A stretch of DNA of 64,000 nucleotides from assembly GCF_020740795.1 (NCBI RefSeq), contig NC_067286.1, forward strand, positions 15,690,350-15,754,349, written 5' to 3'. Numbering within the stretch: position 1 is the stretch's first letter; every line of letters begins with the position of its first letter. The notes beneath the pieces are model-generated. The model saw nothing but the letters and a program-made list of their open reading frames with translations, did not search any database and was not told the origin of the DNA. The DNA is from Apus apus. Its lineage: Eukaryota > Chordata > Aves > Apodiformes > Apodidae. A program made the position numbers and the translations under genes. Shown here piece after piece: positions 50,583-62,430 of this stretch.

Positions 50583-51769
50583 TGAAGAGACAAGACCCAT
50601 CAGTGTCTAGTATTCCAGGAAAGCATCACTCCTGACTGGTTTCTGCCACACAGGTATATGGTTTTTTGGGCATGAGAACTTGCTGAAGCTGTGGGTGGGC
50701 AATACAAAGCTTTACTCTCTGTAGCAGCATCCTGCCACTGCCACCACTCAACAATCCATGGAGCCGCCATATATACAATGGTGCCTTATCCTTCAAAGCA
50801 CCACATCACCATCCTGGTCTTCAGTTGAGGGAGACTGAGTTGGGTGTAGTGGTCAGTCCTTCCTCTGTGCACTCCTTTCTAACTTAAAACCAGCACAATG
50901 GCCACGTAATTGCACCATGGAAAGAAACGTTTAGTATTTGTTAATGTGGAAACAGAAAGGAAAGAAAGTGCCTGTAACTTCCTTAGATATTAGGGTGGAA
51001 ATGGGGTAGATGCTAACTTGGGTACAGGTCTTTAATGACAGAATTAATAGCACTAGCTAAGCAGTTCCAGAGTTTATCAGATGACTGCACTCATTTGCTC
51101 TAAATATCATATTTAGTGATTTGTGCTGATTCTTCAGTTCGTGGGATTAGTTACAGTTCATTTTAAGTTCTAACTGTATTTCCATGTATTGTGTTAAGAC
51201 CTGATTCAAGAGTAGTTTTATTTGATAAAAAACAGATGTTCTTAAAAGAGACTCTCTCCTTCACAGTACAAAACATTATTCTTAGCAATTGTATGTACCT
51301 TACAAAATTAATAAGCACAGCATCTCCCTGCGTGACATATGACATTATTATATTTTTCCCTGTTGAGGAACTTTAAAGCCATTGGGGTCACGACCTCTGA
51401 GCCTTATGAGAAATGGAGAAGCACATGGTTCTAATTTTATCTTCAACCCTGCCCTCCTGCTGACATGTATGTTTACAATACGGTTCATCTGTTGACCCTT
51501 CACTCACGTTTAAAATATTAGCTAACATTTTTTGGTCCCAGTCACAATGGTGTATGGCGATTAGCTTTTAAGACCAGTTGTTTTCTTTATTGCCTTTTGA
51601 CATGCACATCTTATCTGAAAGCCCTTGACTGTTTTTCTAATTTGAAAACAGTACCAGCCACAAAACCAACTCCAGTTTGTCTCAACGCTTCTGCTCTCGT
51701 TATGACGCAGGGCACTTCAAATCTTTAAATAGGCGATATGGCCCCCACTCACAGAGGAGACGGGACACG

Positions 51770-52062
51770 TCCTGTGGTGGTTAGAGATATCCCTGAGGAG
51801 TTGGCTGGCTCAAATCCTGCTCTTGGCAGCCCTTCAGTTCAGAGCTGAGGAGAGTCAGGCTGAGCTCAGTCCAATGTGTATCCCAGGGGACACAGTCTGC
51901 CCCCCAAGTCCCCACGCACAAGGCTCCCAGGAAAGAGTGGCTGGATTCTGCTACAGGCAAGTAAGGAAGAGAAGCCTTCCAGAGCAACCAGCCCCTTCCC
52001 CAGTCCATGTCGGGTGCTGAAAGAAAACACCCTCACTTTTCAGCATGAAGTGAAATAAAGTT
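51770..52062 (+). other. GC-rich patch ending in AATAAA (uncharacterised)
   Basis: A stretch clearly richer in G+C than its flanks, ending with AATAAA at 52054-52059 on the plus strand. It could be the last exon of an antisense noncoding transcript, an old LTR, or simply a GC-rich island. The short frames inside it overlap and look unreal. Confidence 0.2.
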
Positions 52063-53255
52063 CTACTAGATAAGACTGACTCTTGGGAGAGGGGGAGCCT
52101 AAGAAATGAGAGAGCTGTTCATTCTCGACTCAGTTTTCCCCTACATCAGAAGGAAGGTGAAGGAAAAAGACAGGAAGGAGGAGGGGAGACAGACAGAAAT
52201 AATCTCACTGTATTTTCTTTTTAATATGAGGAAAATTTTAACAGGAAAAAGAGCAATTACTTTCCTTTTAAATTAAAGCAACATAGAAAGATACCTTTAG
52301 TGCTTGAATCTATTACAGATTTTTGTTTCTCATTTAAAATTATATTTTCAGATTTTATAAGTTACATCAAGAACATATAATGTGCTCTAGTAACATGACT
52401 GTGAAAACAACATAGAGTGCTTTCACTTATACAATGCAAAATTATTTACTTGGTTATTTTCACCATACTGTATTAAATAATCCCATATTAAATGAGCTCA
52501 CATATGTCTTAGCTTAAACTGCATAAAAGGGTATCACAAATATCCTTTTCAAAATTAAAAATATTTTCAGAATTCTGAAGCTCAGCACTGTGTTTCCTGA
52601 TAATCTGCTGTCCCAGTAGGTATTTTCAGTGTGTTTATTGATACATTTGGCTTCCCATAAAAATTCTGTAAGTCATTTCCAGGCCTGATATGTAGTAAGC
52701 TTATTACACTGCTAAAGAAATCCTTCAAAAGTGTTAATGCCTTATTTTTAGGGAGAGCAGGGTCTCCTTTCAGTGGATGTTATGGGAAGACGCTTCAATG
52801 AAAACTGGGCAGATTCAGGATTACACTGTTTCTTGGAGGAAGCAATGGATATTGCAGCTGTAAATCAGGCTCTGAAAGCATGTGGTTCTGGCAGGTTTCA
52901 CCTGTCACATATACGTCCTCAAAAACCCTGAGAAGGGCTGAAGGCAAGGGAAAGACAAGAGAGAAAAACAGACACCTGTAGGCTAGAGCCATTGCTTTGT
53001 ACTGTAGAAAGAACCATCAGAGAAAACTGAAGAGTGATGCTGTTGTCACCCTAATGAGCAGAGAAGTACACCTAAACACCACAGAGACATTGTTGTGTAC
53101 AGCTTTAATCTCATGCTAACTGCAGAAAGACTTCCTATCCTATATATTTGGATAATCCCACACACTCCCAGGTTGTAATCTGGCCATATATACATTTAAA
53201 TAACCATACGTATATTTGTTTAATAGCAACTGATGTACTCTCAAACTATCCTTAA

Positions 53256-53340
53256 GGGTCCAATCCAGAAATAATCCTGTTGAAGTGTTGAAGTCATTGC
53301 TGTTCACAGGAAGTTGATACTAGCTGGAGAACCAGACCCT
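53256..53340. repeat. Possible ancient amniote palindromic repeat fragment
   Basis: 'gggtccaatccagaaataat', 'gttgaagtgttgaagtcatt' and a closing 'agctggagaaccagacccta' resemble an old amniote repeat with 'gggcccaatcc ... tgaagtcaatgg ... aatcaggccct'. Weak, gapped match from memory. Confidence 0.25.
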
Positions 53341-54229
53341 AAGATTGTCTTGACTTTGTCACTCCTATAATTCCTGTAATCTTTTCACCCTTTTCTTGAT
53401 GTTTTGATGAATTGCCAGAACAGCAGATATTGGCCAAGAGACTTGGCAACCCTGTGTCTCAGGAGCTGATGCCAATGGCAGTTGGGAGAGCAGTACTGGT
53501 GTTCAGCATATTTGGCTTTTTTCCTCTGAGTAATGAAGACATCACACTGTCTCTGCCATCCCCATAACCTCTGATCCTGGATGTGAAATCTCTAGGCATG
53601 AAACATGGAGTCTCTCACTGCTGCATAAAATCAATCCAAGTCAATGCCACCAGGGAGGCTGTAATTTGCCATGTTGCCAATTCACTAATAGCTTCCATTA
53701 TCACTCCAGAGAAGAGGACAGATGGACGTAGCACTCCTGAGTCAGCTGCAAACTGTGATCAGTTTTCACATACAACTATTTCCAAAATCTTCTAACATAA
53801 CTCATATTTTCTTGTTTGCTTCATAGGTTTATGCAGAATTTGAAACTGCACCATTACCATGTTGGATCTGTGCCAGTTAGGCAGGCATGGCAAAGCCACA
53901 TTTTCTCTTCAATAGTTGGGTGCAACTCAGCTTTTGAAGAGAAAAAAAATAATCCATAAATTAACTAGCTCAAAAGTATACAGTAATTTATTTATTTGTC
54001 ACTGTAGGAGGTCGGATTTCCTGACTTTATTTCCACCAACACATAGCAATACCAGTAGAGTACTTGAAGCTTTCTTAATATCTGCTTGCTCACACTTCCT
54101 AAAATCTCATGACAATGAAGAGCAGATAGATTTGTTGCAGAATAGTATCAATAACGGTCAAATAATTAAAACATGGCCATACAAATATTCTTTACATGCT
54201 TAAAGAAAAGGATCAGTAGCAGCAAGGCA

Positions 54230-54975
54230 CAGCAATCACACAGCACTTGGCATCTGTACTTCAGCTTGTACACCTGGGTCCCAAGCACAAACACAGGCTG
54301 GGCAGAAAATGGATTGAGAGAAGCCCTGAGGAGAAGGACTTGGAAGTGAAGGTTGATGAGAAGCTCAACATGAGCCAGCAATGTGACCTTACAGCCCATA
54401 AAGCCAACTGTGTCCTGAGCTGCATCAAAAGAAGTGTGACCAGCAAGCTGAGGGAGGTGATTCTGCCCCTCTGCTCCACTCATGTGAGACCCCACCTGGA
54501 ATGCGGCATTCAGCCCTGGGGGCCCCAACACAAGAAGGACATGGAGCACTTGGAGGTAGTCCAGAGGAGGGCCACAAAAGTTATCAGAGGGCTGGAGCAC
54601 CTCTCCTATGAAGACAGGTGGAGAAAACTGGTATTGTTCTGCCTGGATAAGAGAAGGCTCTGCGGGGACCAAGGACACCTACTAGAAAGCTGAGGAGGGA
54701 CTCTTTGAAAGGGCACATAACGGTAGGATTAGGGAGAATGGCTTTAAACTGGAAGAGGGTAGAATTAGATTAGCTATTAGGAAGAAATTCTTGACTGTGA
54801 GGGTGGTGAGACACTGGAACAGGTTGCTCACAGAAGCTGTGGGTGCTTCATCCCTAAAAATTTTCAAGGTTGGATGGAGCTTTGAGCAACCTGTTCTAGT
54901 GGGATGTTGGCAGCAGGGGTTGGAACTAGATGATCTTTAAGGTCCCTTCCAACCCAAACCATTCTATGATTCCAC
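54230..54975 (+). mobile_element. CR1 LINE, 5'-truncated (ORF2 3' end plus 3' UTR)
   Basis: Starts about 54230 and encodes [59 protein letters not shown], then after a break near 54690 FLTVRVVRHWNRL, with the avian 3' end 'gatgatctttaaggtccctt', 'ccaacccaaaccattctatg'. The 3' end is of the 'ctttaaggtccc' type, a different subfamily from the 7.0, 18.2 and 41 kb copies. Antisense to KCNQ1. Confidence 0.93.
54247..54860 (+). pseudogene. CR1 ORF2 reverse transcriptase C-terminal remnant
   Basis: An open frame of 148 codons (54247-54693) covers the CR1 ORF2 C-terminal region and ends at a stop near 54691 after a shift. The downstream part (KNFLTVRVVRHWNRLLTEA-like on 54780-54840) is in another frame. 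The catalytic core is absent by 5' truncation. Confidence 0.88.
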
Positions 54976-56722
54976 CTTTTCCATTATTTCTGAGCTCATA
55001 TTTTAGCAATAAGGAAAAAGACACAGAAATTTTCCTGAAGTGACAACTTTTCTGACATGACAATGAATGACTCAGTTCAAGAAAGAAAATCTTGTATGTC
55101 TCAGCTCTCAGTCCTCTGCTCTTCACATTCCACTCTGTCACTGCACTCCCATAACTTAATGGATGTTTTACTCTTCATGCAACAGTTTACAATGCTAAAG
55201 CTTATTCCTAGAGTAGTTCATGGAAACATAAATGCATAAGCTACCAAAAAAAAAAAAAATAAAGTAGAAAATCTACATCAAGAGCTATTTCCACAAAGGT
55301 CTTTATGGTAGAAGAGGTCTGTGACAGCCCTGGTTCTGATACAAATCTGTACTTGAGGTAATTGGAAAAACAACAGGTTCTTAACCTTCTCGTAATAACA
55401 TGAGCATGAAAGTCACCACATAGAATGGCTAAGGTACAAAAGGAGAGGCTGATATAAATGAGTGAGAAAACTTCTGTGAACAAGGCTATCACTATCAGCA
55501 TAGTTTGCAAAATGTCACAGAGAGTTGTCTGCATAAACTGAGTAAAAATGTTACGTAATATAAATTCCAATATAAAATAAACAGCTTCTCAGATGTGACA
55601 ATTGGCAGCTCCTGAAATAAATACTGTTAAGAAATCCCTCATTCTCACTTTATAAGAATCTACTTGTTTATATTCACTAACTCTTTACAAGACAGAGTCT
55701 TTCTAGTTTTGTGATCACGTGATACAATTCCTAGAGAAAAAAGATCCTCATACAGAACATCTCTCCACTCAGACTTTCACTTCCCTGATGCTGAAGAGCA
55801 CCATTAAGAATCATGTATGACTGCTGATTGAAGAGTTAATTTCTGTTCCACTGTCACACGTACATTAATGTGATCAGGAAATGTGATTAGTAAAATACAT
55901 GAGAAGCCACATTTTGCACACTTTTTTTATCAGCCCCATGGTTTAAGGCCTTCTGTTGACCAAATTTACTGGGAAGTGACTGTAAATGGCAGCACTGTAG
56001 CAACCAAAGGGATCTGCAAGAACATGCTTTGTAGTCACATTGGCTAAGACACAGTATATCAAGAAACAAGTCAGGCAGGCTGCTCCATCTTACATCTTTA
56101 GGCTGGTTGCACTTCCCTGTTGCCTGCCTCTGGTGTACAAATCAGCTCTAACTTAGAGTCACTCACACAGATTTACTTGTATATAGTATATTCCCAATTA
56201 CACCTGATTCAAATTCCTCATCACATCATTCAAGCCTGTGGCTTAATCCATTAAACCCATCTTTTTTTATTTCAGCCAGACCTGCAGGGCCTTCTTTGAA
56301 TAAGCCCTTGGAACAGAGTCTTTTGAAAGGAAGTGGAGGGAAGTCAGGCACAAGGTGGAGTTTCTGGGTGCTGCAGGGAGTCCTGCCAGCAGGGAGGGGA
56401 GATGGGCTGGAGCAGGGTACCCAGGGCTGGAGCAGAGAAAGAGCTGCAATATCAGTGGTGACTCCACAGCAGGATCTGGCTGGGAAGAGTGCACTTGATC
56501 TCTGTACTTGTAGGGGGATTACTGAACAATTAAGTATCAGTTACTGTAGTAGGGCATACAAGATCACATCTGTAGCAGGGATCAATATACAAGGGGTTAA
56601 GACTCATCTTTCTGTTTTTCATGCATTCTGGACAGCTTCTTATTGCTACAAACCTCCTCTCTGCTCTCACTGCCAGACAAGAAGATAATGTACAAGACTC
56701 TTAAAAGCTGCTGACCTACTTA

Positions 56723-56755
56723 ATTGCTTCTCGGCCGTGGCTGAAAAGCCTGAGG
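56723..56755 (+). ncRNA. Possible U2 snRNA 5'-end pseudogene fragment (tentative)
   Basis: 'attgcttctcggcc' matches the conserved 5' end of U2 snRNA at 13 of 14 positions, and 'ggct' follows a few bases later, as in U2. Beyond that the match falls to about half. The downstream 'ggct gaaa agcc' forms a small GNRA-type hairpin. If real it is only a truncated pseudogene; chance is a serious alternative. Confidence 0.2.
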
Positions 56756-59700
56756 TACTGAGCTAAGGTTAATAAAAGTACCAGAAGTTCAGCCACACTG
56801 CTACAACATGTGCAAGAGCATTCAAGCATATTTGGCTCACCAAATCCATCCAACTCAATTATTTCTGATTCCTCTGACACGTGGTATCATCACCGTCACT
56901 TCAGCTCTTCCCCTGATACGCTGCAGCTCACGTGACTCCTCTCCAAGACTGGTTTCAAACATCTTTTGTCTGGGACAGGACCCTGTCTTGATCCTTTTTT
57001 GCAAAATCTTAGTGAGAAGAATGCTGGGCCTTGAGGTACAACCATAATTCAAATATTATGGTTACTATTAATAATAACAAGAGCAACAAGAATAGGCATT
57101 TATGTCACATTAATATTAGAAGTGCTGTGTTGACAGCTTCACTTATGCATAGGTAAACACTGATGTTTAAAACCAGAAAAAGTAAGGGAACATTAAGTAT
57201 ATGCTGATGTAAAAGGAGCTTGCCTGAACTGTTACAGCACTGTGGAAGACATAACAAGAAATGCTTCAGATCTACATACACATGGATTTATGTACACATG
57301 TATGTTATGCATTTTTGTCTGATGAATTCTCACACAAATCCTTTGCTGAAATTCAGAAAACCATCAAGTTTTCCATTTACTCAGATAAAAAAAGTTACAA
57401 AACATTAAGTCTACTGAGGGTGGTTTGAGCAGAGAAAGGAACTCAACACGGTGAAAAAGTACTTCCAAATTCTAACTGTAGCAGATGTTGTTTTGGTCAT
57501 TTCTAGCTGGCTGTGAAGTTAGAGGCCCAGAACTGCGGTTTCATATGTGGTTCAAGTGTTGGCTGCATTTATGCTGGAGAAAAAAAATAATAATAAAAAA
57601 AAATGCTTGCATGCAGGACCTGGCATGCATTGTTTAAAAAAACCAAACGAAACCAAAAACCCAAACTGTGGCTGTCTTCAATTATTTTCCATTACAGCAT
57701 TGTCTGTATATAATTGCTCCATGTTTTCCATTAAGGAGTGCCAAATGAATGTTAGAATATAGGATGTACAAATTCCACTGGTAATGCTGCCCTGTATCAG
57801 TAAATAACACGAAACACAATCTCCTTTGACCTGTATGATGTTTTAATACAATTAATCTGCATTTTTCAAGTGTCCAGCATTATTTACCCATCAGCAGCTG
57901 AGACTGTGGACTCAAGAGACAATCCAGGGAATAAGTCAGACAGTGATTTTAAAAAGGTCTTAACTGGGGCTAAATGGTCAAATGCCTTGTAAATGGGCTG
58001 TTGTCAGAATATGCAGATAGGGTTTTGGGGTTTGTCTTTTTTGTCTTGTTTTTAAAATCTGAGAGAGCTACACATCACACAGGTCTTTTCTGTGCATGGA
58101 AGTAAAAGACTTCTACAACTTTAAGGACCAGGCCCCACATGTTATTTTGGTTGCTCCCCAAAATCAACATTTTTATCATCAGTCTTTCTGTAAAAGGCTT
58201 TGCTGCTTCTATATCCTGGCTACTTGGATCAGATTCATGAGGCTGGGAACAACAGGAACACCCAGGAGTTGATGCTTGGGCATTCCTAGCAGCCCTCTCT
58301 CTGAGCAGGCCTTGGCCATCCCTTCCCAAAAGCAGAAGGCATGCAATAGCAATGCACACCAGGAAGCACATCATGTCAAACACAATGCAGGGTAATTTTT
58401 ATGATGGAAGAATCCAGGAGACACTGCCATTTGCCAGATGTTAACATCCTCCTGCAGAGAGCTGAGCCTGGACTCAGCTCAGTTGCAGTGAAGTTTTACA
58501 TTTTAATATCAATGCTTATTAACACTGATAACCAGAAAATATAGTACATGGCGCAAATAAATACATTGTACAGCAGAAGTTAATATAACTATAAAAATAC
58601 ATGTGTGACTACTTCTGCTAAAGGGGTCTCAGTAAGCAAATTGGTTAGGTTTGTTAGTTGATAAATAAGTACTTACTACACACTGGAAACAGCATAATTA
58701 CACCTTAATGACAACATAGCAATACCCTTCCCTTATTACTCTGACCAAGATATACACAACTATATGCATATATCAAGATAAATACAACTAAACAAAATAA
58801 ACTCATGATCTTCACATTATAGAGGCTGCATCCCCTCCTTTTTCTCATCTGTGCACTACCACCCTCTGTACTGTTAGCTGTAACCATAAGACTGCACACT
58901 CTTGGGTATAGCCAGCTGTGCTGCGAGATGGGAAATTTGAGCATCTGCACACTCTACAGTGAAACTCAAATAACAGCAGAGAAAACAAAACAAAGCTGTT
59001 CATGTGAAAGAAGACAAAGTCACACTATTTTACATTAATGAGGGAACGATGCCCAAAAGCAGACTGATACTCCATAATAGGAACATCTGCAGAAGTTTTG
59101 AGAAGGTGGAGAAGTTATGATTTACTATGGAAAAATACTCAGCTGCTATCTGAGCTGTTCTTAATTGAACTTGACAGAAGAAGTGTGCACTGACACTACC
59201 AGGACATTCAGAAACTGGAGCTGGATCAGCTTCCTAATGGAGCAAGAGGGAAATATATCATCTATTAAACAGGTTGAATTTTCACTGGAATGGTTGGATT
59301 TTTTAAAAAAAACTTGGATGTGATGGGGAACAACAGCAATAACAGCACACACTGAGTAGAATACATTTCAAGTACAATCAATAATTCTTACTTATTTTTA
59401 AGGGAAATAATAAAAAATATAAAATATACACATTTTTTAACTTACTGGCATTGTATCTGAATAGTTGGTTAACAAAAATTAATTGATTATTTGTTAAAAC
59501 TACTTCCAAAAAACAAGTGCTTGCTCAGAAAGCAAAAAGCCATTGTGCTAACAGAGCAGGCTTTTCCTCTTACATGCACAGCAGCTTTCTGTTTGCTGTA
59601 GGTTTTGAGCTTCTTCAGGCAGGATAGCTGCTTTCTGTGCCTTTAAGTAACTCCTAATTCAATGTGGTCCAAATGATGACTGAATCCTAGAGGAAAGAGA

Positions 59701-62244
59701 AACTACCCTGTGCTTCAAAAACACACTCACTCTGCAAAATGGAACCAAGTCTACTCTCATGCCCATTTCACACACAGCCTGCATCTAGTTAGCAGCTAAA
59801 ACCACATTCCTTAAATATTTCCCTTTCCAGAAAGAAGACACCTCCAGTATCAATTTTCTTTAGCCCATACAATGGTGAAGTAGCTTCCCAGAGCTTTTAG
59901 TTCTAGTGCAAGTACCTTAGTCTATGAGTGATCTCACAGACTACAGAGGAAACCTGCTAGTACTGTTAGGATGTGCAAAAGGATACAGTTTTAGAAAGCC
60001 AACTTTGAAACAGGCCAGCTGGGTTCTCTCCTCAGATGCACAAGCACAAAACTAGGACTTTTCTCATGGAAGGTAACAGTCAAGGCTGGTACATGGGCTC
60101 AGTTTGGTGGGGACCAGAAGACCCCTTGCAGCTTTTTGGGAAGATGTCACTGTCTACCAAGTGCTTTGCAGCATTGGGCCTTTGGTGGTAGGTGCTAACA
60201 CTTGCACAACCTTGTCATCATTTCTTCTGAGAAAGGGGTAAGAGTAAAAACCTAGTCTAACTGAAGTTAATTTTTTCATCAACTTAATCTCCCAATCCTT
60301 GCTTTGCAGTTTTTTCATAAAATGGGTGTAACAGAAATCAAAAGCACAGAAGTGTGACCAATACATTTTGCAAATCAGCAAATAGAAATTAGTCCAACTG
60401 AAATGTAGAAGCTGGTTCCACACACAGCATTCTCTGCCAGGTCTGAGCTCAAACCTGCTAAATTGAGATCAGAATAGGAGATCAGAAAACAAGACATAAA
60501 GAACCCTGTAATCTACAGTGTCCTAATAAAGAACATGAATAAAATCCCAAGTTTCTCACAGTAGGTAAGAAGTGAGACAAGTAAAACACATGCTTCTTTT
60601 TTTACCCCTAACTCTACCAGTGCCTTTCCATGTCTTTTCTACATGTAGGAACGGCATGTGTAGCTGGGAAGTAATCATTTTCTACAGAGTGCCTTTTCAG
60701 CAGCTGTTATGACATCTGGATAGAAATCCATCTGGTGCCATCGTAAGCTTTCAGAGTCCCCTTCCTTTTGCAAAGTTCCATGAACATGGAACAGCAGTAG
60801 GGCTCTGAATTAAGCTCTGTTTCCAGGACAGGAGGTGGGCCCCTGTGAAAAGAAGGGAGCTTTGGATACTAACAGAAAAAGTCCTGATTCCCTACAGTCT
60901 CAGGGACGAACTTTTGACTAGGCACTTCCTCCATGCCACATCCTCCCCACAGGCACCAGCATCTCCAAGGAGTTTGATTTCCTCTCATCCCATCCTCTCC
61001 ATTAGGGATTTACACAGAGCCTGCGGGATGAGGGAAGGGCCAGATAGGAGTCTGTCAAGTTGTGGTTCTGTTTTCAACGGTTATATATATATTGTGCTCT
61101 GTGTTGAATTAAAACGACAACAAAAGTCCTCTCACTTGTTACTGTATTTGTGTAATGTTCAAATTGGACAGGAACAGTTATTTGAGAGAAACTAATCTGA
61201 TTTATATCCAAATGGTTTTAATATAGAAGCTCTCTACTAACATACTGCATGGTCAAGTGGGGAAATTCAACCAGATCTGTCTTAGTCAAAGTCAAAGATG
61301 GGCAAAACTGGCCCTTCTGACTATCACCTCTCCTACTGCCCAGGATAACAAACGCACAGTGTGAAAATCTTCTAGGCAGGATGATCGCTTAACATGGTTT
61401 TGTGGTTCAAATGAACAGTCAGCTGCCTTCATGTTCATGATGCAAGTCTTGGCATTCGAGAGATGAAACCCTAGGAAGGTGGCTGCGCTACAGAAGTTAC
61501 AGATGTGTTTTACTAGAAATAGAAACATGTGAAATCTGGAAGGAGGATCCCAATTCAGGTTCCTGAGCAGTGTCATGTTAATTTATATGTGACTGAGCTG
61601 CAAAACAGCCACTGTTAGAAGATATGTGGAGGAGCTCATAGGCTCTTTGAAATATTTTGGTCATTCATTTTCTGTGTATGTGTAGCCTGGCTGATGCAGT
61701 TTGGATAGGGTCCAGAGTCCCAGGTTGCTACAAGGAATGCTTGTAACACAGGATCACTTAATCAGGTTTTTAATTTGGCTACATTAAACAAGTTACTATT
61801 TTAAGCAAAAAATGTCTGTTTCTCTTTTTCAAGAGCAATATGGATTGCCTTGTGTACAGACACTGGATTTGCACTGCACAAGGAGAAGCCAAGTATGCAG
61901 CTTTAAAAATTGTTTTTCACATTTACCTAATAACTATTACAACAGTTTTTGATGCTTACATTTGTACTAAATCATCTTTCATTAACAAACTGTTTACTGC
62001 TAGCAGTAAGGATCAGAAATACTAATTGCAATCAAAAGTTAAAAATTGGATGGGAAAAGCCAGTAAAGTTTAAAATCGAAACTCATCTGTAAAAATTAGG
62101 AACATACATGAACTGGAGATTTTGTTCAACCATTCAGAAGATGGACAAAGACTGGGGGGTGTTTGCATGGCAGTTACGAGTTAAGGACTTTCAGGGACTT
62201 GGTACATTTGTAAAGCTGGATCAGAACTTCAGTACATTACTTAC

Positions 62245-62265
62245 ATATATATATATATATATATT
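62245..62265. repeat. (AT)n microsatellite
   Basis: About ten perfect AT units. Confidence 0.95.
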
Positions 62266-62373
62266 CAGTTTAAACAGTAACATCTCCAAACTGAACAAGT
62301 CTTTTGGCAGATCAATACCAGCACAGTTTTGTTTTTAGAAAGAGACAATTAAAACAAGCACTGCCCAGGACTA

Positions 62374-62430
62374 CATTCTGCCCTTTACTGTGGATTTACG
62401 CCAGTGTAAATGAGAGAAGAATTTGGCCCC
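62374..62430. repeat. Possible ancient amniote palindromic repeat fragment
   Basis: 'attctgccctttactgtgga', 'tttacgccagtgtaaatgag', 'agaagaatttggccc' closely follows the old amniote motif 'gatttacaccagtgtaaatgagagcagaatttggccc'-like order. This is the best of the five fragments of this type in the window. Confidence 0.45.

Larger units (their letters stand above)
49251..53255. other. Intronic, no gene seen; two chance-length open frames
   Basis: Open frames of 158 codons (49314-49790, plus) and 173 codons (49777-50298, minus) match no family I know. With about 128,000 codon positions on six frames and an AT-rich stop frequency near 5%, one frame of this length is expected by chance. An (ATT)n run is at 50566-50582. 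A GC-rich patch at 51780-52060 is noted separately. Confidence 0.5.
54976..62373. other. Intronic, no gene seen
   Basis: AT-rich with small patches of interest: A14 at 55246-55259, a moderately GC-rich stretch at 56330-56480 with 'gggctggagcag' twice (about 56403 and 56424), a U2-like 14-mer at 56723-56736, a near-palindrome around 57608-57630, and an (AT)n run at 62245-62265. None forms a recognisable gene. Confidence 0.5.

Noticed and set aside
51436..51455. Plus-strand 'ttatcttcaac', which would read VEDK on the minus strand like the missing KCNQ1 exon
   Set aside because: No GT donor follows and the upstream residues do not fit the conserved helix.
54166..54678. 170-codon minus-strand open frame
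   Set aside because: Antisense shadow of the CR1 ORF2 remnant on the plus strand.
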